Shown here: positions 27,333 to 35,437 of the stretch, piece by piece
How the letters are laid out: each line of letters starts with the position of its first letter
Numbering within the stretch: position 1 is the stretch's first letter
NCBI RefSeq assembly: GCF_003049525.1
Contig: NZ_PYWL01000001.1
Coordinates: 964,871 to 1,028,870 of the forward strand
Length of the DNA stretch: 64,000 nucleotides
Source of the DNA: Lysinibacillus fusiformis
Lineage (GTDB): Bacteria; Bacillota; Bacilli; Bacillales_A; Planococcaceae
Direction: 5' to 3'
Notes under the pieces: generated by a model
Told to the model about the DNA's origin: nothing
The model's input: only the letters and a program-made list of their open reading frames with translations
Databases searched by the model: none
Made by a program: the position numbers and the translations under genes

Positions 27333-27460
27333 GAGATTTTCACGTTCCCAAAAAATGAGGGGGGTTTTAGGAGCGTAATCATGAACTAGCAAACTTCTGG
27401 AGAAAAGTAGCTAAAGTTCATCCTCTCTACACTGTATTGTAGTGGAGGAATAATCTTTAT
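27292..27460 (-). ncRNA. Candidate Fur-controlled small RNA (FsrA-like in design)
   Basis: No protein frame explains this 170-base unit, which has its own promoter with an embedded Fur box (27463-27481) and its own strong terminator (27300-27332, AGACGACTC / GAGTCGTCT followed by T8). The predicted transcript starts near 27460. In order it has a small hairpin (CTACA-N6-TGTAG), a longer hairpin (ATGAAC...TAGC paired with GCTA...GTTCAT, about 27381-27421), a single-stranded C-rich stretch with CTCCTAAAACCCCCCTC, and the terminator. Four pieces complementary to ribosome-binding sites (CCTCC, TCTCC, CTCC, CCCCCCTC) fit an iron-sparing regulator that pairs with mRNAs, as the Bacillus subtilis Fur target FsrA does. 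An 11-codon frame inside is too short and poorly spaced from GAGAGG. Homology to FsrA itself is not claimed. Confidence 0.65.
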
Positions 27461-27462
27461 AC

Positions 27463-27495
27463 GATAATGATAATCATTATCAATTAAATTGTCAA
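27463..27495 (-). promoter_or_regulatory. Fur box and promoter
   Basis: Perfect Fur site GATAATGATAATCATTATC (27463-27481). TTGACA (27495-27490), a 17-base spacer and TATCAT (27472-27467) form a strong minus-strand promoter whose -10 is covered by the Fur box, so iron-loaded Fur should block it. Confidence 0.88.
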
Positions 27496-27513
27496 CAATA
27501 ATCTAATAATTTT

Positions 27514-27945
27514 TTAAAAAGATTTTTTTAATGAACGGCGGTACTGCCATTGCTTCAATTGAAAATGTAAAAAGCAACCTATACAAAAACCTGCTATAGC
27601 AATGGAAGAAGCTATTGCTACCATTGCCGTAAAGATATGACCTACTACCTGCCAATTTAATAGATAACCTAACAAGCCACCCGTTAAACAAAAGCTAGCT
27701 ATACTCGCATTAAATTTTGGTTGCTGTGCATCCTCTGGTATATAGGTAGATGGAGCTTTTTTGAGAAACAAACTCCCAAACCGAATAATGGGGTTATAGT
27801 TAAAGAAGACACCCAATAAATTCGCAACCAATGGAATGGCTAAAATCCATATAATTCCTGTAATCCATGTGGCGATCACACTTAATAGTATCGTCCATTG
27901 ATTAAGTCGTACCAGTGGTCTAGGAATTGCATGAGGCAATGACAC
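27514..27945 (-). CDS. DUF4395 membrane protein
   Basis: 143-residue membrane protein with four hydrophobic helices, beginning with the DUF4395 hallmark IPRPLVRLNQW and a later NYNPIIRFGS. Function is unknown for the family. The GTG at 27945 is the likely start because AAGGTGGG is 7 bases upstream and the family begins just before IPRPLVR; the longer reading adds a basic leader without support. It lies 19 bases upstream of the Fur-controlled promoter but on the other side of it, so it is not under that promoter. Confidence 0.82.
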   Translation of the reverse strand: MSLPHAIPRPLVRLNQWTILLSVIATWITGIIWILAIPLVANLLGVFFNYNPIIRFGSLFLKKAPSTYIPEDAQQPKFNASIASFCLTGGLLGYLLNWQVVGHIFTAMVAIASSIAIAGFCIGCFLHFQLKQWQYRRSLKKSF

Positions 27946-28063
27946 TTTAAAACCCACCTTTCTTATATGTTTAATGTATTTTACTATATGGCATTCCATT
28001 TGTGAAGCAAAAATGATTACTTTATAATTGAATTACGAAAGCTCTTAAGAAAAGGGGATCATC

Positions 28064-28774
28064 ATGCCAGCTTTAACGATGGATCAAGTTCAACAATTAA
28101 ACTCCTATAGTATTTATACAACGGAACCAAAGCGAACGTTATTTACTTTAGCTGATATACATAAAGACTTTTACCATCCTGATTTTTTAAATCTCATGAT
28201 GGGTATCACGGACGCCGCTACGGAAACTGCCGCGATTTCTCACTTCGCGCGCCGCTATGGGATGTTTTTTGCTATGCAGCTTTATATGCTCGCCGCTTAT
28301 GACGAGGTGTGGGATGGAAAGCCAATTGAATTACGCTTCGATGCTGCCAAGGAATTCAACAGCTTTACAGTCGCTATGTTTGTTAATCCTAATGATTGGC
28401 GCTATGTTGAGGAGAATGAACGTCAGGTGGTCATTGAAAAAATTCTATACGATGGTCATGTGATTGTTCAACAACTTCGAAAAGTAACTTCAATCTCCCC
28501 TCTTACTATATGGGAAAATTTCTTTGGCTATTTACTATGGCATTATCATATTTTACTATCGAACCCTGGCTTAGCCGATCAAGCTATGGACGATATAGAA
28601 ATATTGGAGGACCCTAAAACATGGGCACGCTTCTCTAATAAATCTTGGTGGGCACAATATACAGGGGGTCTAAGTCCAACAAATTTAGTCAATGTCCCTG
28701 TCCGTAAATCGTGTTGTTTTTCGAAAGATATACCGGGATTAATGGCATGCGGATTTTGTCCAATGAAGAAATAA
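28064..28774 (+). CDS. FhuF-like ferric siderophore reductase
   Basis: 236-residue protein of the FhuF / ferric iron reductase type, which releases iron from imported siderophores using a [2Fe-2S] cluster. The cluster motif is at the C-terminus: RKSCCFSKDIPGLMACGFCP, i.e. C-C-x10-C-x2-C, the FhuF pattern. The body is soluble. AAAAGGGG precedes the ATG. No siderophore transporter is next to it, and no clear Fur box was found just upstream, though a Fur-controlled unit lies 0.6 kb away. The electron donor is unknown; the ferredoxin reductase at 60056 is one candidate. Confidence 0.8.
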   Translation: MPALTMDQVQQLNSYSIYTTEPKRTLFTLADIHKDFYHPDFLNLMMGITDAATETAAISHFARRYGMFFAMQLYMLAAYDEVWDGKPIELRFDAAKEFNSFTVAMFVNPNDWRYVEENERQVVIEKILYDGHVIVQQLRKVTSISPLTIWENFFGYLLWHYHILLSNPGLADQAMDDIEILEDPKTWARFSNKSWWAQYTGGLSPTNLVNVPVRKSCCFSKDIPGLMACGFCPMKK

Positions 28775-28783
28775 TAGCAAGAC

Positions 28784-28830
28784 AAAAAAAGCCTTAACTT
28801 CCACAAATACATGTGAAAGCTAAGGCTTTG
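28784..28830. terminator. Bidirectional intrinsic terminator
   Basis: Stem AAAGCCTTA...CACA / TGTG...TAAGGCTTT with T-runs on the minus strand and a shorter one on the plus. Confidence 0.8.
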
Positions 28831-28834
28831 TATG

Positions 28835-29515
28835 TTATTTTTCGTATACTACAAACCAATCATTATTTTCCGCATACATAGACGTACCAAGAAAGCCTTG
28901 CTTCAAAAGCTGCTGTTGTGCCGCTGTATCTTTCATGTTGATTACTTGTTTTTCTGTCAATAAAGGGAGCTCTTGACGTAAATCCTTAAAGAATATATAA
29001 CGTAGTTTGTCTACATATTTAATTTTTAATCCTTTAATAACAAGGTCTTGAGCGAACTTATCCTTTAAGCTCGGAATATTAAATGGCTTGACTGTTGAAC
29101 ATACATAATCGTATTTTTCCACATCGATGTTACTCATCACTATTGTCGCTAATGTTTTTTGTAAGCCGTAGCCACGGTACTTTGGTGAAACATTAGAAAT
29201 CTCCTGATATAAAACTCGATTAAATTCGCTCTCAGGAATTCCACAATCATACCCAAGATGTTCCTCATCAATAGGAGGATTTAATAGGGCACGGAAGGCA
29301 ATCAATTTCTCACCTGCATAGGCGCCTATCATCATACCTTGTCCATTTAGAATAAATTCGAATTCCTCGGTGCTCAATGGCTGTAAGATGCTTTTATCAG
29401 CTAAAGCTTCATAAACCTCCACCTGCAAGTCTTCGATTTGTTGTAAATGTTGAATTGTTAACTCTGTGACAAAGTATGGAGTCTCTCCTAGCATACCTTC
29501 ATATATTTTTTCCAT
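28835..29515 (-). CDS. GNAT-family N-acyltransferase
   Basis: 226-residue acyltransferase with the GNAT acyl-CoA loop in NVSPKYRGYGLQKTLAT (R-G-x-G). It is encoded 11 bases downstream of the racemase and presumably cotranscribed. In Geobacillus, a GNAT enzyme in an equivalent position succinylates D-amino acids before racemisation; this gene is a candidate for that role. The N-terminal quarter (about 1-60) is a longer lead-in than in minimal GNAT proteins. The acyl donor cannot be deduced. Confidence 0.78.
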   Translation of the reverse strand: MEKIYEGMLGETPYFVTELTIQHLQQIEDLQVEVYEALADKSILQPLSTEEFEFILNGQGMMIGAYAGEKLIAFRALLNPPIDEEHLGYDCGIPESEFNRVLYQEISNVSPKYRGYGLQKTLATIVMSNIDVEKYDYVCSTVKPFNIPSLKDKFAQDLVIKGLKIKYVDKLRYIFFKDLRQELPLLTEKQVINMKDTAAQQQLLKQGFLGTSMYAENNDWFVVYEK

Positions 29516-29526
29516 GTTTCGCCTCC

Positions 29527-30639
29527 TTAGGCTGTGACAACAGTTGAAAACTTACACAATTCCTTCATAACAGCTTCGTCTACATCAATACCGAGACCCG
29601 GTTGTTCATTTAAACAGATAAAAGGAACATCATAATGAAGATTACCCACATCTTTTGAGAACTTCAATGGCCCTGTCAATTCAACACTTGTCATAATTTT
29701 TTTAGAAAATGCTACATGGAAACCTGCCGCAGAGCCAACAGAGGACTCTACCATGGAACCAACTTGACATTCAATACCAGCCATTTCTGCCATAACTGCT
29801 AGCTTCATTGCAGGATAGATGCCTCCACATTTCATTAATTTTATATTTACTTTATCTGCAGCACGCTTGGCGATGATTTCACGCATTTCACGTACTCCTC
29901 GAATCCCTTCATCAATCATTAGAGGTACATCAGATTTTGACTTAATCTCAACCATTCCATCGATATCTTCACTATCAACGGGTTGCTCTAACCAATCAAT
30001 ATTTAAATCCTTCATTGCACGTAAGCCCTGTAATGTAGTTGCAGCATTCTCCCACCCTTGGTTGACATCTACTCGGATGGCGATATCTTCACCTACTTGC
30101 TGTCTTACTGCTTTAATACGAGCAACATCACGGGTTACCTCTGTACCTACCTTCATTTTAAATGAACGATACCCCATCTCTACACGCTTCGCAGCCTCTT
30201 CAGCCATTGCCTCGGGCGTTCCAATACTTAACACATGTGTAATAGGGAATTTTTCATGATAACGCCCACCTAAAAGCTGATATACTGGAACTCCCAATGC
30301 TTTCCCAGCAATATCAAAGCAAGCAATATCAATAGCTGCCTTTGCTGCCGGAACATCTTTTACAATCTTATTCATTTTATCGTGCAATTTTTCAAAGGCC
30401 ATGGGATCTTCACCAATAACAGCAGGTGCAAGATGATGTTGAAGCACAGCATATGTACTTTCCCATGTTTCACCCGTTACATGTTCATCAGGAACCGCTT
30501 CACCATAACCTACAATACCAGTATCAGTTGTTACTTTTAAAATAATAGAAGGCATTGTATCATATGTAGCATAACTAATGATAAATGGATCAATTAGCGG
30601 TAAATGTATAGCATAAATTTCTACTTGTTGGATTTTCAT
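29527..30639 (-). CDS. Enolase-superfamily racemase (N-succinyl-amino-acid racemase/dipeptide epimerase branch)
   Basis: 370-residue MLE-subgroup enzyme that abstracts an alpha proton between two lysines. Lys161 and Lys163 (SFKMKVG), the second base Lys267 (VNIKLMK), and metal ligands Asp191, Glu218 and Asp243 are all present. The overall sequence resembles L-Ala-D/L-Glu epimerases, but the DxD pair that binds a dipeptide amino group is replaced by VELTGP, and the N-terminal loop resembles the characterised Bacillus cereus N-succinyl-Arg/Lys racemase as I recall it. Racemisation of N-succinyl (or other N-acyl) basic amino acids is the best guess. First gene of a two-gene unit with the GNAT; AAAGGAG precedes the ATG. 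Confidence 0.8.
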   Translation of the reverse strand: MKIQQVEIYAIHLPLIDPFIISYATYDTMPSIILKVTTDTGIVGYGEAVPDEHVTGETWESTYAVLQHHLAPAVIGEDPMAFEKLHDKMNKIVKDVPAAKAAIDIACFDIAGKALGVPVYQLLGGRYHEKFPITHVLSIGTPEAMAEEAAKRVEMGYRSFKMKVGTEVTRDVARIKAVRQQVGEDIAIRVDVNQGWENAATTLQGLRAMKDLNIDWLEQPVDSEDIDGMVEIKSKSDVPLMIDEGIRGVREMREIIAKRAADKVNIKLMKCGGIYPAMKLAVMAEMAGIECQVGSMVESSVGSAAGFHVAFSKKIMTSVELTGPLKFSKDVGNLHYDVPFICLNEQPGLGIDVDEAVMKELCKFSTVVTA

Positions 30640-30719
30640 AATAATCAGTCTCCTTTGTCGTTATATACGTCGCTAATACGTCGCTAAATATTTAAAAAAA
30701 TAGAAAAGGAACGATGCCC
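30640..30719. promoter_or_regulatory. Divergent control region with tandem 11-bp repeat
   Basis: Two exact tandem copies of TACGTCGCTAA (30666-30676 and 30677-30687) between the racemase and its divergent regulator, with a weaker third GTCGTTA at 30657-30663. The period of about one helical turn puts the copies on one DNA face, as expected for an operator. Inferred target of the regulator at 30720. Confidence 0.55.
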
Positions 30720-31961
30720 ATGTCTACGAAAATAGCGATTATTTGTTCTAAAGCATTTATGAAGCGTATTATTAGTATCGCACAAAATATAGACAATATT
30801 CAATTAGAATTTTATCTATACAACCACCCCTCTGAGGCGCCAATTTTAATGAAGCAAATTAAACCATGTGATGCTCTTTTATTCGGAGGTACATTACCCT
30901 TTTTACATGCTCAATCTCACCTACCGAAAATACCAATACCTTGGAATTATATAAAACAAGATGAAACAACTATCTCTACAACTCTGTTATCACTAGTAGC
31001 TAAACATGCTATACCAATCAATAGAATTTCAATTGATGTAATGAATCCAGCATTTGTTGATAATGTTTTAACAGAAATTGACTATAAGGGTCCGAAGCCA
31101 CATATTCAACATATTTCTATTACAGAACCCACAGAACATATTCTAAAGCGTCACATTGCGCTGTGGAATACCAAAAGCATAGATATCGTGATTACAAGTA
31201 TCCACAGTGTTTTTGATACATTACAAGCACATCAAATACCTGCCATGCGCATGATAGACGCCACGAATTCTATTATTCAATGTCTCGAAGAAACCAAATC
31301 AAAATCACTTTTAACAAAATCCGAATCATTTAAGGCCGTAGTTGGATTTTTAGAATTCCCTACTGATTCTTCCATTGATTCAGCTATTTTAAATCAAATT
31401 GCGAAGGCTACCTTTTCAACATATAAACAAATTTCATCACAAACCTTTGAGCTTTATACAACTGCTGGCCATTTACAAAATGCACTTGTAAAGGAAACTT
31501 TAAAAGAGCTTATTAAACAAATTGAAATACCAATTAAACTAGCCTTCGGGTATGGTCACTCCATGTTAGAAGCCACCCAAAATGCTCAGCATGCTTTAAC
31601 ATTTTCGAAACCATTTGAAATTTATATTCTGGATGAACATAAAAACCTTTTAGGTCCCTTTCCCAAATCAGAAGGTAAATTATCTTTAAAAACAGATGAT
31701 CCTTATGTATTACAAATGGCCAAACTCACAAGCTTAAGTCCATTAAATATTTCTAAAATCATCAATTTTAGTCATGAAAGGCAATCCGCACAATTTACAT
31801 CGCAGAATCTTTCAGAATACCTACAGGTTACTAGACGTACAACTGAGCGTATTATAAAAAAATTAGTAGATCAAGGTTACGCTAAGGTCGTTGGCGAAGA
31901 AATGACACATCAACAGGGTCGACCTCGCACCATTTATGAATTAAATTTCGCCACCTATTAA
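30720..31961 (+). CDS. Transcriptional regulator with C-terminal winged helix-turn-helix
   Basis: 413-residue protein. The last 60 residues (LSEYLQVTRRTTERIIKKLVDQGYAKVVGEE, then QGRPRTIYELN) are a winged HTH of the type that recognises DNA by QxTRRTxER helices. The middle (about 265-330: IKLAFGYGHSMLEATQNAQHAL) is like the degenerate GGDEF-type domain seen in sugar-diacid and amino-acid regulators. The N-terminal half, CSKAFMKRIISIAQ onward, looks like a sensor with two Rossmann-like lobes and may bind a small ligand. ATG 30720 has AAAGGA 9 bases upstream, better than the ATG at 30714. Divergent from the racemase, so it probably controls that cluster. Confidence 0.7.
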   Translation: MSTKIAIICSKAFMKRIISIAQNIDNIQLEFYLYNHPSEAPILMKQIKPCDALLFGGTLPFLHAQSHLPKIPIPWNYIKQDETTISTTLLSLVAKHAIPINRISIDVMNPAFVDNVLTEIDYKGPKPHIQHISITEPTEHILKRHIALWNTKSIDIVITSIHSVFDTLQAHQIPAMRMIDATNSIIQCLEETKSKSLLTKSESFKAVVGFLEFPTDSSIDSAILNQIAKATFSTYKQISSQTFELYTTAGHLQNALVKETLKELIKQIEIPIKLAFGYGHSMLEATQNAQHALTFSKPFEIYILDEHKNLLGPFPKSEGKLSLKTDDPYVLQMAKLTSLSPLNISKIINFSHERQSAQFTSQNLSEYLQVTRRTTERIIKKLVDQGYAKVVGEEMTHQQGRPRTIYELNFATY

Positions 31962-31976
31962 CCAATTATATAAAAG

Positions 31977-32013
31977 GAATTCTCGTAAATGCTAAGCATC
32001 TACGAGAATTCAT
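31977..32013. terminator. Intrinsic terminator between convergent genes
   Basis: Eleven-base stem GAATTCTCGTA / TACGAGAATTC; the T-rich tail is better on the minus strand. Confidence 0.75.
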
Positions 32014-32017
32014 ATGA

Positions 32018-33466
32018 TTAATCAACCATTACCATATTATCAGTGTTTTCCATTTCTTGTTCCTTTTTACGTTTCTCTGCTTCCGCCATTTCTTCTGGCG
32101 TTAATTTAACAATAGCAAAACCAATATATCCATAGATGATGGAAATAATAGGTACCATGAAATTAAGAATGGCATATGGTGCATACTCCATAGCGCCTAC
32201 ACCCAATGTCGCTAAAATAAACACACCACAAGTATTCCATGGGAAGAAAACAGATGTTAATGTTCCCCCATCTTCTAAAGCACGAGATAGATTTTTAGAA
32301 TGTAGGCCTCGTTGCTGATAGACACCTGCAAACATCCGTGAAGGGACTACAATTGAAATGTATTGCTCTGAACACGTTGCATTCGTTGTGACACACGCTG
32401 CAATTGTTGAAGCAATAAGGCTCCCCGTAGATTTAGCAAACTTCATGATTACATTCATAAGGGCTTTCAACATCCCTGAATATTCTAGAATACCACCAAA
32501 TGTCATCGCCACAATGGTCATTGAAACCGTATTCATCATAGAATCTAAACCACCACGGTTAAATAAATCATCTACCATGTGATTGCCTGTCGAGATTTCA
32601 AATCCGGCTTGTAATGCTTGTACAGCACTTGCAGCCGAACCGCCTTGTACAAAAATTTGTAGTAAGAAACCTGATACAATCCCAATAATTAAAGCTGGAA
32701 TTGCTGGTACTTTCTTAGCTACTAAAACAATAACACCCACTGGTACAAGTAATAGTAAAGGAGAAATAACAAAGCTTTCTTCCATCACTTTTAACGTTGT
32801 TAAAATTTCTTCTGATTTCATCGAAACATCTGCAAATTTTCTACCCAAAAATCCGAAAACAACAAGTGAAATAATTAACGCTGGAATCGTTGTATAAAGC
32901 ATATGCTTAATATGTTCAAATAAATTTGTACCTGTTAAACCAGCTGCCAGATTCGTTGTATCTGATAATGGTGACATTTTATCTCCAAAGTAAGAACCTG
33001 AAATAACCGCACCGGCAATCATAGCTGCTGGAATACCCATACTTAAACCAATACCCATGCCTGCCACACCGATTGTCGCCATCGTCGACCACGAACTACC
33101 AATAGCTAATGACACGATGGAACATAAGAGCATAATTGTTACTAAAAACCACGCTGGAGATATTAGCTTTAAGCCATAGAAAATCATCGTTGCTACGACC
33201 CCGCCGCCAATCCATGCTCCAATTGTCAAACCTACTAAAATAATAATGACAATGGCAGGTAATGCCAAACGTATCCCCTTATACATCATTTCTTCAATTT
33301 CAGACCATTTGTATCCATGCATTTTGGCAACAATTGCTGCTACAGTTGTGCCGACAAGAAGAGGTACGTGAGGACTTTGCTCTAAAACAACTACTGTAAT
33401 TAACATTGTAATAATCATAATTGCAAAAGTTAGTAGTGCCCAGCCCGCATTTATATCCTTTTTCAT
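32018..33466 (-). CDS. NhaC-type sodium:proton antiporter family transporter
   Basis: 482 residues, about 11-12 membrane helices. The family hallmark GSYFGDKMSPLSDTTNLAAG is at about 155-175, and a C-terminal charged tail of 25 residues is cytoplasmic. NhaC members exchange Na+ and H+, and several work as Na+-coupled or exchange transporters of amino acids or organic acids (for example malate-lactate). The setting in the racemase/deacylase cluster favours uptake or exchange of an amino acid or its acyl derivative. GGGGATGG precedes the ATG. Confidence 0.82.
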   Translation of the reverse strand: MKKDINAGWALLTFAIMIITMLITVVVLEQSPHVPLLVGTTVAAIVAKMHGYKWSEIEEMMYKGIRLALPAIVIIILVGLTIGAWIGGGVVATMIFYGLKLISPAWFLVTIMLLCSIVSLAIGSSWSTMATIGVAGMGIGLSMGIPAAMIAGAVISGSYFGDKMSPLSDTTNLAAGLTGTNLFEHIKHMLYTTIPALIISLVVFGFLGRKFADVSMKSEEILTTLKVMEESFVISPLLLLVPVGVIVLVAKKVPAIPALIIGIVSGFLLQIFVQGGSAASAVQALQAGFEISTGNHMVDDLFNRGGLDSMMNTVSMTIVAMTFGGILEYSGMLKALMNVIMKFAKSTGSLIASTIAACVTTNATCSEQYISIVVPSRMFAGVYQQRGLHSKNLSRALEDGGTLTSVFFPWNTCGVFILATLGVGAMEYAPYAILNFMVPIISIIYGYIGFAIVKLTPEEMAEAEKRKKEQEMENTDNMVMVD

Positions 33467-33695
33467 TTTTCCATCCCCTTTTTTTGCACCAAATTCCTTT
33501 TCGGTTTTTCAAAGACGCAAATAATTTTTTACGTTTTTTAGCTTAATATTCAAAAAATTAAAAGTCAACGCAAAAAAATTATGCTTCTCTAGCAAATCCC
33601 TTTGTTTTAGGGCAATAAAACGCTTTCAAGTAGCAATAAAAAGCTCCGCAAACCCTTGAATATCCATGCATTTAAAGAAATGTTCATGCAAAAAA

Positions 33696-33732
33696 AGCTA
33701 TATGAAAAAATTATTGCATTTTTCATATAGCT
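33696..33732. terminator. Bidirectional intrinsic terminator
   Basis: Fourteen-base stem AGCTATATGAAAAA / TTTTTCATATAGCT, downstream of the M20 gene and upstream of the antiporter gene. The 33467-33695 gap holds nothing else clear. Confidence 0.75.
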
Positions 33733-33746
33733 AAAAAAATATTTTT

Positions 33747-34856
33747 TTATTCAGGTTTTTTTTCTAATACGCAGGCAAGTACTTTGGCAGCATCAATTAA
33801 TGCGCTACGATCAAATGTCATTTTAGGATGGTGTAATCCTGGTGTTAAGTTTGCCCCAATTCCAATCATTGCCGCTTTTAATTCTGGCTTCTTCACGGTA
33901 TAAAAATGGAAATCATCACTGCCTGGAGTCGTTATTTCATCTGCTAAATATTCCTCGCCCAATGCTTGAACAATTGCCTCTTTCGCCATTTTTGCAGCAA
34001 TTGTTGACACCTCCGCGCCTGGTGTGAAATCAAGCCACTTCCAATTCATATCAATTTCAAATTGTTGCTGAATTGATTTTAAGCCAGACTCAATTTTGTT
34101 ACGAAGTAATTCAAGTTGTTGATTATGCTGTGCTCGAATGTCCATCGAGAAACTAGCATTCCCTGGAATAATATTTGTACTACCGCCATCCGCTATAATT
34201 TTTGTTAACTTGGCAGAATGGGGCTCAAAAGGCGATAGATGAATACTGTTTAGCATTTGTTGAACAGCCATAATGACATCAATAGCATTTTTCCCTTGGT
34301 GCGGTCTCGCCCCATGAGCGTCAATTCCCTGAATAGTCCCATCTAGGAAATAGGCAGCACCATGATGAATAGCTGGTGAAACTTTACCAAGGGGTAGCTC
34401 TTCAATAGGTCTTAAATGTACACCAAATAAATGTGATACTCCCTCAACAGCTCCTCGATCAAAAGCAGCGACTGCACCATTCCCTAATTCCTCGGCAGGC
34501 TGGAAAATAAAACGGACGCGATGTTGCAATGGTTGATCTTTAAGTAGTAATAATGCGCCAAGCACCATAGTCATATTAGCATCATGTCCACAAGAATGAT
34601 TTGCCTGCCACTTCCCATCTACTTCTTGCCATAAAGCATCAATATCAGCACGTACCGCAACAACTTCTTCACCTGCTCCAATTTCTGCAATTAATCCAGG
34701 TACATCCCCAAGCAAGCGATAAGAAACATTCAATTCGTCTAAGATTGACGCTAATTTTTTTGTCGTCTCGAACTCCTTCCAGCTCACTTCAGGGTATTTG
34801 TGAAAATGTTCAAACCATTGATGCATTGTTTCTTCTAATGTTATAGCTTTTGACAT
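33747..34856 (-). CDS. M20D amidohydrolase (N-acyl-L-amino acid deacylase type)
   Basis: 369-residue metallopeptidase of the M20D group that removes an acyl or aryl group from an amino-acid nitrogen. Metal-binding NHSCGHD (His87, Cys89, His91, Asp92), catalytic Glu pair in QPAEELG (Glu122/123), GVHLRP, the dimerisation lid with HGARPHQGKNAID, and the last ligand in GSDDFHFY are present. Cytoplasmic. ATG 34856 is chosen for AGAGGTG upstream. In the Geobacillus D-to-L pathway the third step is an N-succinyl-L-amino-acid hydrolase; this gene fits. Alternative: a hippurate or N-acetyl-amino-acid hydrolase. Confidence 0.85.
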   Translation of the reverse strand: MSKAITLEETMHQWFEHFHKYPEVSWKEFETTKKLASILDELNVSYRLLGDVPGLIAEIGAGEEVVAVRADIDALWQEVDGKWQANHSCGHDANMTMVLGALLLLKDQPLQHRVRFIFQPAEELGNGAVAAFDRGAVEGVSHLFGVHLRPIEELPLGKVSPAIHHGAAYFLDGTIQGIDAHGARPHQGKNAIDVIMAVQQMLNSIHLSPFEPHSAKLTKIIADGGSTNIIPGNASFSMDIRAQHNQQLELLRNKIESGLKSIQQQFEIDMNWKWLDFTPGAEVSTIAAKMAKEAIVQALGEEYLADEITTPGSDDFHFYTVKKPELKAAMIGIGANLTPGLHHPKMTFDRSALIDAAKVLACVLEKKPE

Positions 34857-34990
34857 AACGACACCTCTATACGCATTTTTGTTTCTCATTATACATGAAT
34901 CTATTTTATAAAAGTATATACGCAGTAAGACCCATTAATATGAAGTAGCTTAATAAATTTATATGCCACTTAAAATTGCAAGGACACAAA

Positions 34991-35033
34991 AAAATGGACT
35001 ATGTTAAAAGTTATTATCTCTTTCAACATAGCC
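34991..35033 (-). terminator. Intrinsic terminator of the 47-residue gene
   Basis: Stem GGCTATGTT / AACATAGTCC with inner pairing (34996-35033), then T7 on the minus strand. Confidence 0.8.
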
Positions 35034-35045
35034 ATCAAGTATTTA

Positions 35046-35189
35046 TTATAAACTTGTAAAAAATCCTTCTGGATATTCCTCATATTGCACGATTGCTAAT
35101 GACTCCTCATTTCTTTCTTCCTCTTCCTTACGGTCAAATTCTTGATCCATTAAATATGTCTCAAATTTAGAATTTAACAATTTACCCAT
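35046..35189 (-). CDS. 47-residue acidic small protein
   Basis: Short frame with a good ribosome site (AGAGGGGTGAT, 5-6 bases before the ATG) and its own terminator 12 bases after the stop, so it is very likely translated. The N-terminus MGKLLNSKFETYLMDQEF is followed by an acidic central run (KEEEERNEE) and a hydrophobic end FFTSL. No membrane helix, no Cys, no known motif. It lies alone between the M20 gene and the TRAP permease. Function unknown. Confidence 0.65.
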   Translation of the reverse strand: MGKLLNSKFETYLMDQEFDRKEEEERNEESLAIVQYEEYPEGFFTSL

Positions 35190-35352
35190 TGTATCACCCC
35201 TCTTTTATTTAATTGAATTTTCTGATAAAAGAATTATACAATAGGACTTCGATAAAACGCAATAAATTATACTCATTATGCATTATTAATATAAAATCAA
35301 TCTCATTTTTAGAACAATCGAGATACAAATTATTCCTTTTAATTCCAAATAA

Positions 35353-35415
35353 TAAAAAAAGTCTGCCTATTAGCACCTGACTGAAACCGTGGGCCAGCTA
35401 TTATTAGAGCAGACT
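35353..35415 (-). terminator. Intrinsic terminator of the TRAP operon
   Basis: Outer stem AGTCTGC / GCAGACT with inner paired segments, then T7 on the minus strand. Confidence 0.75.
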
Positions 35416-35437
35416 ACTATTGTATTACATCAAAAAT

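Noticed and set aside
27380..27420. 11-codon frame in the Fur-controlled transcript
   Set aside because: GAGAGG abuts the ATG, and the frame lies inside a hairpin; an RNA function explains the region better.
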